From assembly GCF_003931795.1 (NCBI RefSeq), contig NZ_CP034234.1, forward strand, positions 372,001 through 436,000: a DNA stretch of 64,000 nt, written 5' to 3'. The stretch comes from Erysipelothrix piscisicarius. Lineage in GTDB: Bacteria; Bacillota_I; Bacilli_A; Erysipelotrichales; Erysipelotrichaceae. Below the pieces are notes generated by a model. It was not told the DNA's origin, made no database searches, and was given only the letters and a program-made list of their open reading frames with translations. Shown here one piece after another: positions 1-8,470 of this stretch (position 1 is its first letter; every line of letters begins with the position of its first letter). Position numbers and translations under genes: made by a program.

Positions 1-474
1 TTAAAGAATAAATTAATAAAAGCAAAGGATGACTATGATTACATCATCATCGATTGTCCGCCATCATTAGGTTTGTTAAATACGAATGCTCTAACAGCTG
101 CAGATTCGGTTATTATACCGGTCCAATGTGAGTATTATGCACTTGAAGGATTAACGCAATTGTTATCCACAATTCGACTGGTGCAAAAGCTGTTTAATCC
201 AGATTTAAAAATAGAAGGCGTTTTACTTACGATGTTTGATGTCCGTACTCGTTTGAGTGTTGAGGTTCAACAAGAAGTTCGTAAATATTTTAAAGAACGT
301 GTCTATAAGAGTAATATCCCTAGAAATGTTAAGTTGTCAGAAGCTCCTTCTCGTGGAAACTCAATCTTCGAATATGATTTAAAATCGGAAGGCGCTAAAG
401 CATACGCATCTCTAGCGAAAGAAGTCTTATCATATAATAAGAAACGGAGTGACTCGAATGGCAGAGAAAGATAG
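1..474 (+). CDS. parA: ParA/Soj chromosome-partitioning ATPase (5' end outside window)
   Basis: C-terminal 157 residues of a ParA-type Walker ATPase that works with ParB in chromosome segregation. The frame is open from base 1. It begins inside the protein with the Walker B-like stretch [14 protein letters not shown] (residues 14-27 of the visible part), followed by the family-typical region ending in [12 protein letters not shown]. The N-terminal deviant Walker A is upstream of the window. The stop codon overlaps the start of parB by 17 nt, implying one operon with translational coupling. The length of the visible part matches the last 60 percent of a normal 255-residue ParA. Confidence 0.95.
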   Translation, partial: LKNKLIKAKDDYDYIIIDCPPSLGLLNTNALTAADSVIIPVQCEYYALEGLTQLLSTIRLVQKLFNPDLKIEGVLLTMFDVRTRLSVEVQQEVRKYFKERVYKSNIPRNVKLSEAPSRGNSIFEYDLKSEGAKAYASLAKEVLSYNKKRSDSNGRER

Positions 475-1327
475 TAATCGTTTAGGTCGTGGACTGGGGG
501 CAATTTTTGGTGATGATGTGTCTTCAGTCCTTGAGGATATTCAACAAGGTAATAATGATGAGTTTACAGGCGTTAAGACAAGCCTTAAAGTCAAAGATAT
601 TCGTACAAACCCATACCAACCACGTCGTCATTTTGACGAGGATAAATTAGAAGAATTATCGCAATCAATTTCAACTCATGGTTTGTTTACCCCGATATTA
701 GTTCGTGAAACCAATAAAGGTTACGAACTTGTCGCAGGAGAGCGTCGTTTACGTGCTACAAAACGTGCGAAAATAGAAGAAATTGCTGCAATTGTTGTCG
801 ATTTTGATGACTCACAAATGATGGAAATTGCGATTATTGAAAACGTTCAGCGTGAAGATTTAAATGTAATTGAAGAAGCGATGGGTTACAGTTCTTTAAT
901 TGATCGTTTAGGTCTAACTCAAGAAGAAGTTGCTAAACGTGTAAGTAAATCCCGCAGCCATATTACAAACTTGTTGCGTCTGCTTAGACTTCCAAAATCT
1001 GTACAAGAGATGGTGAGCGATAATAAATTAACAATGGGTCATGTACGTCCACTTGTTACAATTGAAGATCCAAAAGAAATTGAACGCATTGCGGAAGAAA
1101 TTTTAAGTAATAAGTTGTCTGTTCGTGAAGCAGAACGTCTCATTAATAAAGAAGATGTTAAACCTGTTGAACCGAAAATCCGTAATAAAGATTATGATTA
1201 TGCTCAATCATTATTTGAACGACGTCTACAAACGCGCGTTAATATCGCAAATAATAAAGTAACAATATCGTTTGATGATGATGAAGATTTAAATCGTATT
1301 TTAGAATTGCTTGATATCATCGAGTAA
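458..1327 (+). CDS. parB: ParB/Spo0J chromosome-partitioning protein
   Basis: Sequence-specific CTPase clamp that loads at parS sites and works with ParA. Visible motifs: NPYQPRR (about residues 51-57), the nucleotide-binding GERRLRA box (about 94-100) and a helix-turn-helix at about 145-172 ([17 protein letters not shown]). The length of 289 aa is normal. ATG at 458 is preferred over the in-frame GTG at 449 because the ACGGAG ribosome site at 444-449 is 8 nt upstream of 458 and would overlap the GTG. It overlaps parA and is closed by a strong terminator. No complete parS was found in the window. Confidence 0.95.
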   Translation: MAEKDSNRLGRGLGAIFGDDVSSVLEDIQQGNNDEFTGVKTSLKVKDIRTNPYQPRRHFDEDKLEELSQSISTHGLFTPILVRETNKGYELVAGERRLRATKRAKIEEIAAIVVDFDDSQMMEIAIIENVQREDLNVIEEAMGYSSLIDRLGLTQEEVAKRVSKSRSHITNLLRLLRLPKSVQEMVSDNKLTMGHVRPLVTIEDPKEIERIAEEILSNKLSVREAERLINKEDVKPVEPKIRNKDYDYAQSLFERRLQTRVNIANNKVTISFDDDEDLNRILELLDIIE

Positions 1328-1349
1328 GGACGCTGACGCGTCCTTTTTC
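1327..1349 (+). terminator. Rho-independent terminator after parB
   Basis: Stem AGGACGC (1327-1333) pairs with GCGTCCT (1338-1344) around a 4-nt loop and runs into a T tract. It starts at the last base of the parB stop codon. Confidence 0.9.
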
Positions 1350-1415
1350 TATCTTTCATTGTAATTTCTCATATCGATAAAATGATAATGATATCGTAAC
1401 ATTAGAGGTGAAACT

Positions 1416-1931
1416 ATGAAACAAGAACGACAAAAGGTGTTGGATCAGTCTAATCGGAAGAACCAACGTCTACTGAAAATCGCAGTCGTATTATTTTTAA
1501 TTGTTCTGGGACTTCTAGTCTATCAAAAGTCACAAGTTAACGATCATACTAATCAAGATGATTCACTTGTTCAAAATATATCGATTCCAGTCAATGCATT
1601 GGGTGATGTCTTGAATGAAAATGCAGATGCATTTTACCAAAATCTTGTAAAATCTGAGACCATTCGTTCCTATCATCTAAATCCAATTGATCTGTGTGAG
1701 AGCGATAATCAAAAGATTCAATCTCAAATTTATGTGGTAAACATTGAAAAAGAAAATCATGAAACCAAGGAAAAAGAATACAAACCGGAGTACTTATTAT
1801 CCGGAGCGGTAGAAATTGTGTATGATAATAATGAGGTAAAGGGATACAGACGATGGATTGAGCGCTCTGAAACAATTGAAGGGATTCATGAATTCGTTAA
1901 AGCACGTCAATTAACGTGCTCTATTCCGTAA
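1416..1931 (+). CDS. Membrane-anchored hypothetical protein
   Basis: 171-aa protein I do not recognise. It has a charged N-terminus (residues 1-18, rich in K, R and Q), one predicted membrane segment at about 19-36 (KIAVVLFLIVLGLLVYQ) and a soluble domain of about 130 residues that would lie outside the cell by the positive-inside rule. The soluble part has two cysteines (in DLCESD and near the C-terminus in LTCSIP) that could form a disulfide. The start has a GAGGTG ribosome site 6-7 nt upstream. It stands alone after the parB terminator and 22 nt before the nucleoside hydrolase gene, so it may be co-transcribed with it. Function unknown. Confidence 0.7.
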   Translation: MKQERQKVLDQSNRKNQRLLKIAVVLFLIVLGLLVYQKSQVNDHTNQDDSLVQNISIPVNALGDVLNENADAFYQNLVKSETIRSYHLNPIDLCESDNQKIQSQIYVVNIEKENHETKEKEYKPEYLLSGAVEIVYDNNEVKGYRRWIERSETIEGIHEFVKARQLTCSIP

Positions 1932-1953
1932 TCAAGGGAAAAGAGGGGAAGTT

Positions 1954-2897
1954 ATGAAAGTTATTTTAGATGTGGATACTTGGATTGATGATACCTTTTC
2001 AATTGCCTATATGTGTGCGCAAAAGGATGTATCGTTAATTGGTATTACTACAGTTTATGGAAATATTGATGTTGATCAAGCGACACAAAATACGTTGGAC
2101 TTACTCTACTATTTTAAGTGCGAAACAATTCCCGTATATCGTGGGTGTACGCATGCGCGAAGTGAGGAGGTTTATGAACATCTAGCCGGAGGCATTAAGT
2201 TTCATGGCAAGAATGGAATTGGGAATGCTGTCTTATCACCATCTCCAATACTTGAAAATTCAATCCATGCGGTTGATTTTTAATTGAGTCAGCTAAGAAG
2301 TATGGAAAAGATCTTGTAATCATATCATCGGGACCACTTACAAACTTGGCGAGAGCCATTGAACGAAATCCTAAGGCGATGGCAGGAATTAATAATCTTG
2401 TTTTAATGGGTGGTGCATTGAGTGTTCCTGGAAATGTCAGCAAGTTTGCGGAAGCAAATGTTGCACAAGATGACTTAAGCAGCAAGATTGTCTTGGGAAG
2501 TTCAATCCCAATAACGATGATTGGTTTGGATGTTACGACCCGTGCAATTATTACCCATGAAGACATCAACCATTGGACAACATCGGCGCCCGAACTTTAT
2601 CAAATTATTCAATATTATTTGGACGCTTATAAAGATGCATATCCAACGTGGGGGGGATGTGCCTTGCATGACCCTCTCGCTGTTTTTGCGGCACTTCATC
2701 CTGAATTTGTAACCGGCCCGACTGTAAACGTCGAAGTTCTGACAGACCCTGAACAAAAAGGACGAACGATTTTGGATACGCATGCGTATCAGGTTGGGAA
2801 AACACCAAATGTTAAGGTTGCACTCGATGTGGATATTGAACATTTTAAGAAATCTTTATTGGGGGATATCGATTCACTACTTGATTCAATATCGTGA
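1954..2897 (+). pseudogene. Inosine-uridine-type nucleoside hydrolase, frameshifted
   Basis: Family role: hydrolysis of the N-glycosidic bond of ribonucleosides for purine/pyrimidine salvage. The N-terminal part (1954-2283) carries LDVDTWIDDTFS, the counterpart of the metal-binding DxDxxxDD motif, and GITTVYGN. The rest (readable from 2283, including GPLTNLARAI, NLVLMGGAL and the C-terminal HDPLAVFAAL) is in another frame. The frames join if one T is restored to the T5 run at 2277-2281, giving VDFLIESAKKYG; the whole would then be about 314 aa, normal for the family. An AGGGGA ribosome site precedes the ATG. Either a real one-base deletion or a base-call error. The Trp in the metal motif, where Gly is usual, is also odd. 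Confidence 0.85.
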
Positions 2898-2922
2898 TAC
2901 AATAATTTAAAGGAGTGGTTTG

Positions 2923-3474
2923 ATGATTTTAGCATTCACAGGTGCAGGAATTAGTAAAGCATCCGGAATTAATACGTTTATGGAACAACCTGAGATTCGA
3001 GATCGTTTGCATCGTAGCTTTGCGACACAAAATCCGAAAGCATATTGCGAAACAATTTCAGAAATGTATTATATGATTCAAAAAGCGGAACCCAATGATG
3101 CTCATTTTGCATTGGCGGAATACAAGATTCCTATTATCACGATGAACATTGATGGCTTACATGAGAAAGCAGGAAGTACACCAATTGCGTTACACGGGAC
3201 CATGCCCAATGAAAGTGAACTTGCATATGCAGATCAACTTTTTAATAAACCCGTCTTATATGGCGATCCGGCACCTAATTATCGACGTGCGTATGAAAAA
3301 GTTGATGCTTTACGAGAAGATGATATCTTTCTTGTGATTGGTGCGTCACGTTTTACCGCAGTCGCAACTGATTTGCGTGAAATTGCATATGCAAATGGAG
3401 CGGAAATCATTGAAATTCAGGAAAACGCTGTTGAGCAAGTTCGCGAGACACTTGAATCCCTAAAACACGATTAA
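2923..3474 (+). CDS. Sir2-like (sirtuin) NAD-binding protein, short form
   Basis: 183-aa Sir2-family protein. Family role: NAD-dependent removal of acyl groups from lysine, or ADP-ribosyl transfer. Visible: GAGISKASGI (residues 7-16, NAD loop), TMNIDGLHEKAG (73-84, counterpart of TQNIDxLHxxAG), the likely catalytic His91 in LHGT, and a C-terminal IGASRFTAVA segment matching the GTS-type loop. It is 50-60 residues shorter than usual and has no CxxC pairs, so the zinc-binding module is missing. ATG at 2923 has AGGAG 7 nt upstream; the TTG at 2920 would be only 4 nt away. It is 22 nt after the nucleoside hydrolase, and both act around nucleoside/NAD chemistry. Activity is uncertain. Confidence 0.8.
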   Translation: MILAFTGAGISKASGINTFMEQPEIRDRLHRSFATQNPKAYCETISEMYYMIQKAEPNDAHFALAEYKIPIITMNIDGLHEKAGSTPIALHGTMPNESELAYADQLFNKPVLYGDPAPNYRRAYEKVDALREDDIFLVIGASRFTAVATDLREIAYANGAEIIEIQENAVEQVRETLESLKHD

Positions 3475-3507
3475 AAAAGAGAATTCATTGCGCATTCTCT
3501 TTTTTTT
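3474..3507 (+). terminator. Terminator after the Sir2-like gene
   Basis: Stem AAAAAGAGAAT (3474-3484) pairs with ATTCTCTTTTT (3494-3504) and is followed by more T. The -35 box of the mnmE promoter lies inside its loop. Confidence 0.9.
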
Positions 3508-3516
3508 ACCTATAAT
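3488..3516 (+). promoter_or_regulatory. mnmE promoter, start codon at the predicted +1
   Basis: TTGCGC (3488-3493), a 17-nt spacer and TATAAT (3511-3516). Only 6 nt (ATGCGT) separate the -10 box from the ATG at 3523, so the transcript should begin at or next to the start codon. There is no ribosome-binding site in that gap. This predicts a leaderless mRNA. Confidence 0.75.
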
Positions 3517-3522
3517 ATGCGT

Positions 3523-4856
3523 ATGATAACAGATACAATAGTAGCAATTATAACGGCACTGCAAGAAAGTGCCATCAATGTTTAAGAATAAGTGGAGTCG
3601 ATGCCATAGAAACCGTGAATCAGATATTCTCTCGGGATCTTGAACAAGTCGATTCACACACCGCTCATTACGGTCATATTATTGACCCTGTGAACAAACA
3701 AGTTGTTGATGAGGTACTCGTCAGTGTTTTTAGAGCGCCTCGAACTTATACACGAGAAGATGTTGTTGAAATAAGCTGTCACGGTGGTGTTTTAGTGACC
3801 AAAAAAATATTAAGTCTTTGTCTGTCTGTAGGCGCACGGATGGCAGAACCAGGCGAATACACCCAACGTGCATTCCTTAATGGACGTATTGATCTTTCGC
3901 AAGCAGAATCAGTTATGGAATTGATTCAAGCTCCAAATGAGTTTGCGCAAGAACTTGCAATTTCTGGGGTCCAAGGAAATGTACGTAAATTAATTGAGCC
4001 ATTACTTGAACGTTTAATCCAAATGATTGCCAATATTGAAGTAAATATCGACTATCCTGAGTATGATGATGTGGAGGTCTTAACAGAAGCGGTAATTCTC
4101 CCGGATGCAAAAGAATTTCTAAAAGATCTTGGAAAAATTCTAAAAGAATCGCAAAGTGGTCGTATCATGAAAGAAGGGGTCAAAACGGTTATCCTTGGAA
4201 AGCCCAATGTTGGTAAATCAAGTATTCTTAATGTCCTTCTTGAAGAAGATAAGGCAATCGTTACGGAAATAGCCGGAACAACACGCGATCTGGTCGAAGG
4301 TTGGATTCGGTTGGAGAATGTAGCTCTTCATTTAATTGATACAGCAGGCTTACGTGATACCGGTGACCGCATTGAACAAATCGGAATTGAAAAAAGTCGA
4401 AAAGCGCTTGAAACTGCCGAACTTGTCATTGTTGTTTTTGATGCATCGCAACCCAGAGATCAAGAAGATCTTGAGTTATTAGAAGCAACTAAGCACAAAG
4501 AACGCATTATTGTATACAACAAAAAAGATCTTGTAGAGCGAGCTCCCGATGGTCTATACGTCAGTGCTTTAGAGGCAGATGTTCATGAACTCGTTGATGA
4601 AATCAATAAGCGGTATGTCGAACATACGAAAGCCTTATCGAAACCCACACTGTCAAATGAACGTCATATTGCGCAGGTACAAAAGAGTTATCTCGCAATG
4701 CAGCGTGCTATTGAGGCGTTGGAATTTGGAATGGAGCTCGATTTAGTAACGATTGATTTAAATGAGTCGTATGTAGAACTTGCTTCAATTATTAAACCGA
4801 AGAAGGACATTAATGTGCTTGATGAAATTTTTGCGCGTTTCTGTCTGGGTAAATAA
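3523..4856 (+). pseudogene. mnmE: tRNA modification GTPase MnmE (TrmE), frameshifted near the N-terminus
   Basis: MnmE with MnmG modifies the wobble uridine of several tRNAs. Codons 1-20 from ATG 3523 read MITDTIVAIITALQESAINV and then meet a stop. From 3582 the other frame reads LRISGVDAIETVNQIF and continues to the end. Restoring one T at the T3 run 3581-3583 joins them into a 444-aa protein of normal length. The rest is intact: N-terminal folate-binding domain, G1 motif GKPNVGKSS (near 4198), DTAGLRDTGDRIE, and the C-terminal FCLGK motif. The longest open piece begins at GTG 3615, has no obvious ribosome site, and would lack the conserved N-terminus. MnmE is rarely lost, so a sequence error or a very recent mutation is likely. 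Confidence 0.9.
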
Positions 4857-4861
4857 ATTTT

Positions 4862-4880
4862 GGCTCCTTACGGAGCCTTT
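4862..4880 (+). terminator. Hairpin after mnmE
   Basis: GGCTCC (4862-4867) pairs with GGAGCC (4872-4877) around TTAC, followed by only three T. A weak terminator; some readthrough into the tatD-type gene is likely. Confidence 0.6.
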
Positions 4881-4905
4881 CGTATCATAAGTTAGGAGTA
4901 TGAAA

Positions 4906-5691
4906 ATGGAATATGGTTGGATTGATTCGCATGCCCACATTGCCTCCGAAGGATTGGTTGAATCTTTTGAAGCATTGGTCATGAATGCGAAGGCCGAAGG
5001 TATTGATAAAATATGCATTATCTGCGGATCGGTAAAGGAAATTGAAGATGCACTTGAAAAAACAAAAACAACTCCTGAGATGTTTGATTTAGCGATTGGA
5101 ATTCATCCTTGTGATGTGAAGGATTCAAAAGAAGAAGAACTTGAAAAGATGATGACCTACATCAATCATCCCCAAGTTGTTTGTGTGGGTGAGATTGGCT
5201 TGGATTATTATTGGGATGATTCAAACAGAGAAGAACAAAAAGAAATCTTTAAAAGACAAATTGCGATTGCGAATGAGTCGGGTAAGCCTATTGCGATTCA
5301 TGTTCGGAATGGGGAACTAAATGCTATGGATGATGTCATTGCTATTCTTAAAACACATCCTGCAGCAGCATCCGGAATTGTACACTGTTACAGTGATACA
5401 GTTGAGAATGCCCAACATCTTTTTGATATGGGATTTTATATCGGTGTTGGTGGTATTCTCACCTTTAAAAACGGTCAAAATGTTCGTGATGTTTTAAATA
5501 TCGCGCCAATAGATCGCATATTAACTGAAACAGATTCGCCTTATTTGGCACCAGTACCGAAACGTGGAAAACGCAATGAGCCGGCTTTTGTTCGTTATAC
5601 TGGCGAGAAAATAGGGGAACTGAAGGATTTGACACCACAAGAAGTTCGAAAACAAATTCATCAAAACTATAAGCAGCTCTTTAAGCGATAA
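4906..5691 (+). CDS. tatD: TatD-family metal-dependent DNase
   Basis: TIM-barrel metal-dependent hydrolase of the TatD/YabD family (3'-5' DNase activity shown for homologues; also linked to DNA fragment clearance). Visible metal motifs: DSHAH near the N-terminus, GEIGLDYYW (about residue 91), the HVR segment, IVHCYSD and TETDSPYLAP. The 261-aa length is normal. ATG 4906 is preferred because AGGAG at 4894-4898 is 7 nt upstream; the ATG at 4900 is only 1 nt from it. In Bacillus the homologue also lies near rnmV and rsmA, matching the synteny here. It is convergent with metQ. Confidence 0.93.
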   Translation: MEYGWIDSHAHIASEGLVESFEALVMNAKAEGIDKICIICGSVKEIEDALEKTKTTPEMFDLAIGIHPCDVKDSKEEELEKMMTYINHPQVVCVGEIGLDYYWDDSNREEQKEIFKRQIAIANESGKPIAIHVRNGELNAMDDVIAILKTHPAAASGIVHCYSDTVENAQHLFDMGFYIGVGGILTFKNGQNVRDVLNIAPIDRILTETDSPYLAPVPKRGKRNEPAFVRYTGEKIGELKDLTPQEVRKQIHQNYKQLFKR

Positions 5692-5701
5692 AAAGGAATT
5701 T

Positions 5702-5785
5702 CACCAAAAAACACCGATGGCGCTAACACTAAATAAAACACGATTGTGTAAATATTTCGTTAAACGTCATCGGTGTTTTTTGGTG
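5702..5785. repeat. 18-bp perfect inverted repeat, bidirectional terminator-like
   Basis: Left arm 5702-5719 and right arm 5768-5785 are perfectly complementary. Both contain an A6/T6 run next to a GC-rich core (ACACCGATG and its complement), so each strand shows stem plus T tract. The 48-nt loop extends the pairing imperfectly (CGCTAAC with GTTAAACG). It lies between the convergent tatD-type gene and metQ. Confidence 0.75.
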
Positions 5786-5812
5786 TCTAAAAAAATGAAG
5801 CGCAAAACAAAA

Positions 5813-5853
5813 CAAAAAAGGATACGTTCATGGGAATCATGTCGAACGCATCC
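5813..5853 (-). terminator. Terminator of the metNIQ operon
   Basis: On the minus strand, GGATGCGTTC with CATG pairs with CATG plus AACGTATCC (arms within 5820-5853), followed by a T6 tract (A run at 5814-5819 on plus). Confidence 0.85.
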
Positions 5854-5945
5854 ATAATCTTGGGTATCGTAGTACTATCAGATATAAATGTCTTTTTGAT
5901 TTGGTATCAACTTAATTAGTACGCGCATCTGAGACTTACTTCCCT

Positions 5946-6734
5946 TTAGAATACAGGGACTGAAGCACCACTTGTTTCTTCAATAATTAACGCCTTCACA
6001 GCATCTGTTTTATACAGTTCCACAATACGTTTTAAATCATCGCGATCCTTATCTTCTGTACGAATTGCAATGAGGTTTACATAGTCTGCATTCTCTTCGG
6101 TTAGGGTTTCTAGTTTTAAAGCATCGCGATTCGGCGTAAATCCTGCATCAACCGCAATTCCAGAGTTAATTGCTGCAAGGGGAACTTCTGCGAGCGCTCC
6201 AGGAAGGTTTGATGCTTCTAATTCAAAAATATCAAAATTATGTGGATTTTCAATGATATCTTTTTTATCAGGAAGTTTCGCATCGTTTAATTTTAAGAGA
6301 CCGTGTGTTTGAAGTAATTGTAATGCACGTGCCCCATTTGTTCGATCACTTGGAATGGCAATTTTATCACCCTCTTTTAATTCTGAAAGGTCGCTAATCG
6401 AACGAGAGTAAAGACCAAGTGGTGAGTAGAATGTATCCGCAACCGCTGTGAGTTCATAGCCGTTTTGTTGGCTCTCATCTTCTAAGTAAATGTGGTGTTG
6501 GAATGCATTCATATCAATTTCTTTAGAATTTAGAGCTGCATTGGGTTGAGGATAGTCTGAGAAATAAACCAGTTCGATGTTGATGCCTTCCTGAGCGGCT
6601 TGCTCCACAACATAATTCCAACTCTTTGTTTGGTCGCCACCATGAAGTCCGATACGTACGACATTTGATTTAGGTTTGGAACCACAACCAAAAAGTGTTA
6701 ATAATGTAACAAATAAGATTAGTATTTTTTTCAT
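5946..6734 (-). CDS. metQ: Methionine ABC transporter substrate-binding lipoprotein MetQ
   Basis: NlpA/MetQ-type lipoprotein that captures methionine outside the membrane and delivers it to MetNI. Signal peptide at 1-16 with lipobox LFGC; lipidated Cys17. Family features: VRIGLHGG near the mature N-terminus, the FSDYPQPNAALNSKEID segment, FQHHIYLED and IAIPSDRTNGARAL. The 262-aa length is normal. An AAGGAG ribosome site lies just upstream. It is the last gene of the operon M20 gene-metN-metI-metQ and is followed by a strong terminator. The T-box in the leader suggests expression rises when charged tRNA-Met is low. Confidence 0.95.
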   Translation of the reverse strand: MKKILILFVTLLTLFGCGSKPKSNVVRIGLHGGDQTKSWNYVVEQAAQEGINIELVYFSDYPQPNAALNSKEIDMNAFQHHIYLEDESQQNGYELTAVADTFYSPLGLYSRSISDLSELKEGDKIAIPSDRTNGARALQLLQTHGLLKLNDAKLPDKKDIIENPHNFDIFELEASNLPGALAEVPLAAINSGIAVDAGFTPNRDALKLETLTEENADYVNLIAIRTEDKDRDDLKRIVELYKTDAVKALIIEETSGASVPVF

Positions 6735-6744
6735 AAGTTTCTCC

Positions 6745-7416
6745 TTAATGTGATGTTTTCTTTATAATGAAATTACCGACTGATTGAATTACTGATACAA
6801 AAATAAGAATTACAAGAACTGCTACAATCGAAATGGCAGTATTATATTTATTATGACCATAGCGGATGACGTAATCCCCCAATCCCCCTCCACCAACAAC
6901 ACCACCCAGTGTTGTAAGTCCGAGAAGACTGATGAGTGTGATGGTTGTAGAGCGAACAAGAGAAGGGATGCTTTCCCTTAAATAAACCCGTATAACAATT
7001 TGTAAGGTTGAAAGACCCATGGATTGCGCGGCTTCAATGAGACCGCGGTCGATTTCAGATAAACTTAAATCGACTTGTCGAACGAAGAAAGGTGTGCATC
7101 CGACGACTAGGGGAAAGATGGTACCTTCAACACCGATCGCGGTGTTGGAAACAATTTTTGTGATTGGAATCAGTGCCGTGAGTAAGATTACAAATGGAAT
7201 CGAGCGAAAGATATTTACAAAAGTATCAAGAACACTATAGATCAACCGATTGGGTTTTAAACCGTCCTCGCGCGTTAATACAAGAATGACACCAAAGAAA
7301 AGACCCACAAGGATGGAATAGATTCCTGCTTTGGTAAGCATGTATAAGGTTTGTTTAATGCTTTCGATAAATTCAGGCCAATACTGAATAAGATTTGGGA
7401 CAAGATTGTTAATCAT
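6745..7416 (-). CDS. metI: Methionine ABC transporter permease MetI
   Basis: Inner-membrane permease of the methionine importer, 223 aa with about five hydrophobic segments. The cytoplasmic coupling segment EAAQSMGLSTLQIVIRVYLR (about residues 128-147) is the EAA loop that contacts MetN. ATG at 7416 is chosen over the upstream in-frame ATG at 7434 because GGAGG lies 9 nt before 7416 and the choice gives a start overlapping the metN stop by 8 nt, consistent with coupling. It is 10 nt before metQ. Confidence 0.94.
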   Translation of the reverse strand: MINNLVPNLIQYWPEFIESIKQTLYMLTKAGIYSILVGLFFGVILVLTREDGLKPNRLIYSVLDTFVNIFRSIPFVILLTALIPITKIVSNTAIGVEGTIFPLVVGCTPFFVRQVDLSLSEIDRGLIEAAQSMGLSTLQIVIRVYLRESIPSLVRSTTITLISLLGLTTLGGVVGGGGLGDYVIRYGHNKYNTAISIVAVLVILIFVSVIQSVGNFIIKKTSH

Positions 7417-8470
7417 TTTCGATAACCTCCACATTGATGTTGCGACTTCGTAGATTTTCTAATGCTCCCAATTTACGGTATCCAGATAAAATAACGAGCA
7501 TGGTACCCACAATTTCATTTTGAACGATTTCGACATTGGCATGTATGATGCTTGCACTAACATTGAACTGCTGTGATATCTCTGAAATCACGGATTCACG
7601 TGTATTTGAACCAATAAAGTCAATGCGTACAAGACTTTGGTCCGCTTTTAAATCTAAAATTTCTGGATTTGTTTTAAAGAGTTCAATGGTTTCAAGCGTA
7701 TTTGTAGTTGTATCCACAAAATCTTTGGTAATTTGTGCAGAAGGATTCGCAAAGATATCTTTGACCGTATTAACCTCTTTTACTTCCCCATCTTCCATGA
7801 CCGCAACACGATCACAAATATCTTTCATAACATCCATCTCATGAGTAATAATTACGATCGTAATTCCTAAAGTGTTATTTACTTTCTTTAAAAGTTTTAA
7901 AATCGTTTTTGTCGTTTGTGGATCCAATGCGCTGGTTGCTTCATCACAGAGTAGAATATCGGGATCATTAGCGAGCGCACGGGCAATCCCTACCCGTTGT
8001 TTTTGACCCCCTGATAGCTGGCTGGGATATGCGTTTGCTTTGTCTTGGAGACCTACAAGTTCTAGGAGGCCTGTTACTTTTTGATTTAAAACTGCTTTTG
8101 AAAGTTTTTGGTCTTTAAGGGGAAAGGCAATGTTTTGGAACACTGTTCGCGATCGCATAAGATTAAATTGTTGGAAGATCATACCAATTTTTTTGCGGTG
8201 CTTACGTAATTGTTGGTTTTGGAGATGTCTTGTTTTAGCATTCGCCTTTGTCAGATTGGGATTAAGAAGCGTACCATTTACAATGACGTCTCCAGAGGTT
8301 GGGTGTTCAAGTAGGTTAATGCAACGTACAAGCGTACTCTTGCCGGCACCACTAAATCCAATAACGCCAAAGATTTCACCTTTACCCACTTCAAGAGAGA
8401 CGTTTTTAAGTGCATGAACCGTTCGATCGTTTGTTTGGAATGTTTTGTTGATGTTTTGTAGTTTAATCAT
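7409..8470 (-). CDS. metN: Methionine ABC transporter ATPase MetN
   Basis: ATP-binding subunit of the methionine importer, 353 aa. Walker A GFSGAGKST (about residues 38-46), signature LSGGQKQRVGIARALA (about 155), Walker B ILLCDEATSALDP, and the switch His in VIITHEMDV. The C-terminal 90 residues match the ACT-like NIL domain that senses methionine and inhibits transport. Its ATG overlaps the stop of the upstream M20 gene (ATGA), so the two are probably coupled. The amber codon in that M20 gene may therefore lower metN translation. Confidence 0.96.
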   Translation of the reverse strand: MIKLQNINKTFQTNDRTVHALKNVSLEVGKGEIFGVIGFSGAGKSTLVRCINLLEHPTSGDVIVNGTLLNPNLTKANAKTRHLQNQQLRKHRKKIGMIFQQFNLMRSRTVFQNIAFPLKDQKLSKAVLNQKVTGLLELVGLQDKANAYPSQLSGGQKQRVGIARALANDPDILLCDEATSALDPQTTKTILKLLKKVNNTLGITIVIITHEMDVMKDICDRVAVMEDGEVKEVNTVKDIFANPSAQITKDFVDTTTNTLETIELFKTNPEILDLKADQSLVRIDFIGSNTRESVISEISQQFNVSASIIHANVEIVQNEIVGTMLVILSGYRKLGALENLRSRNINVEVIEND

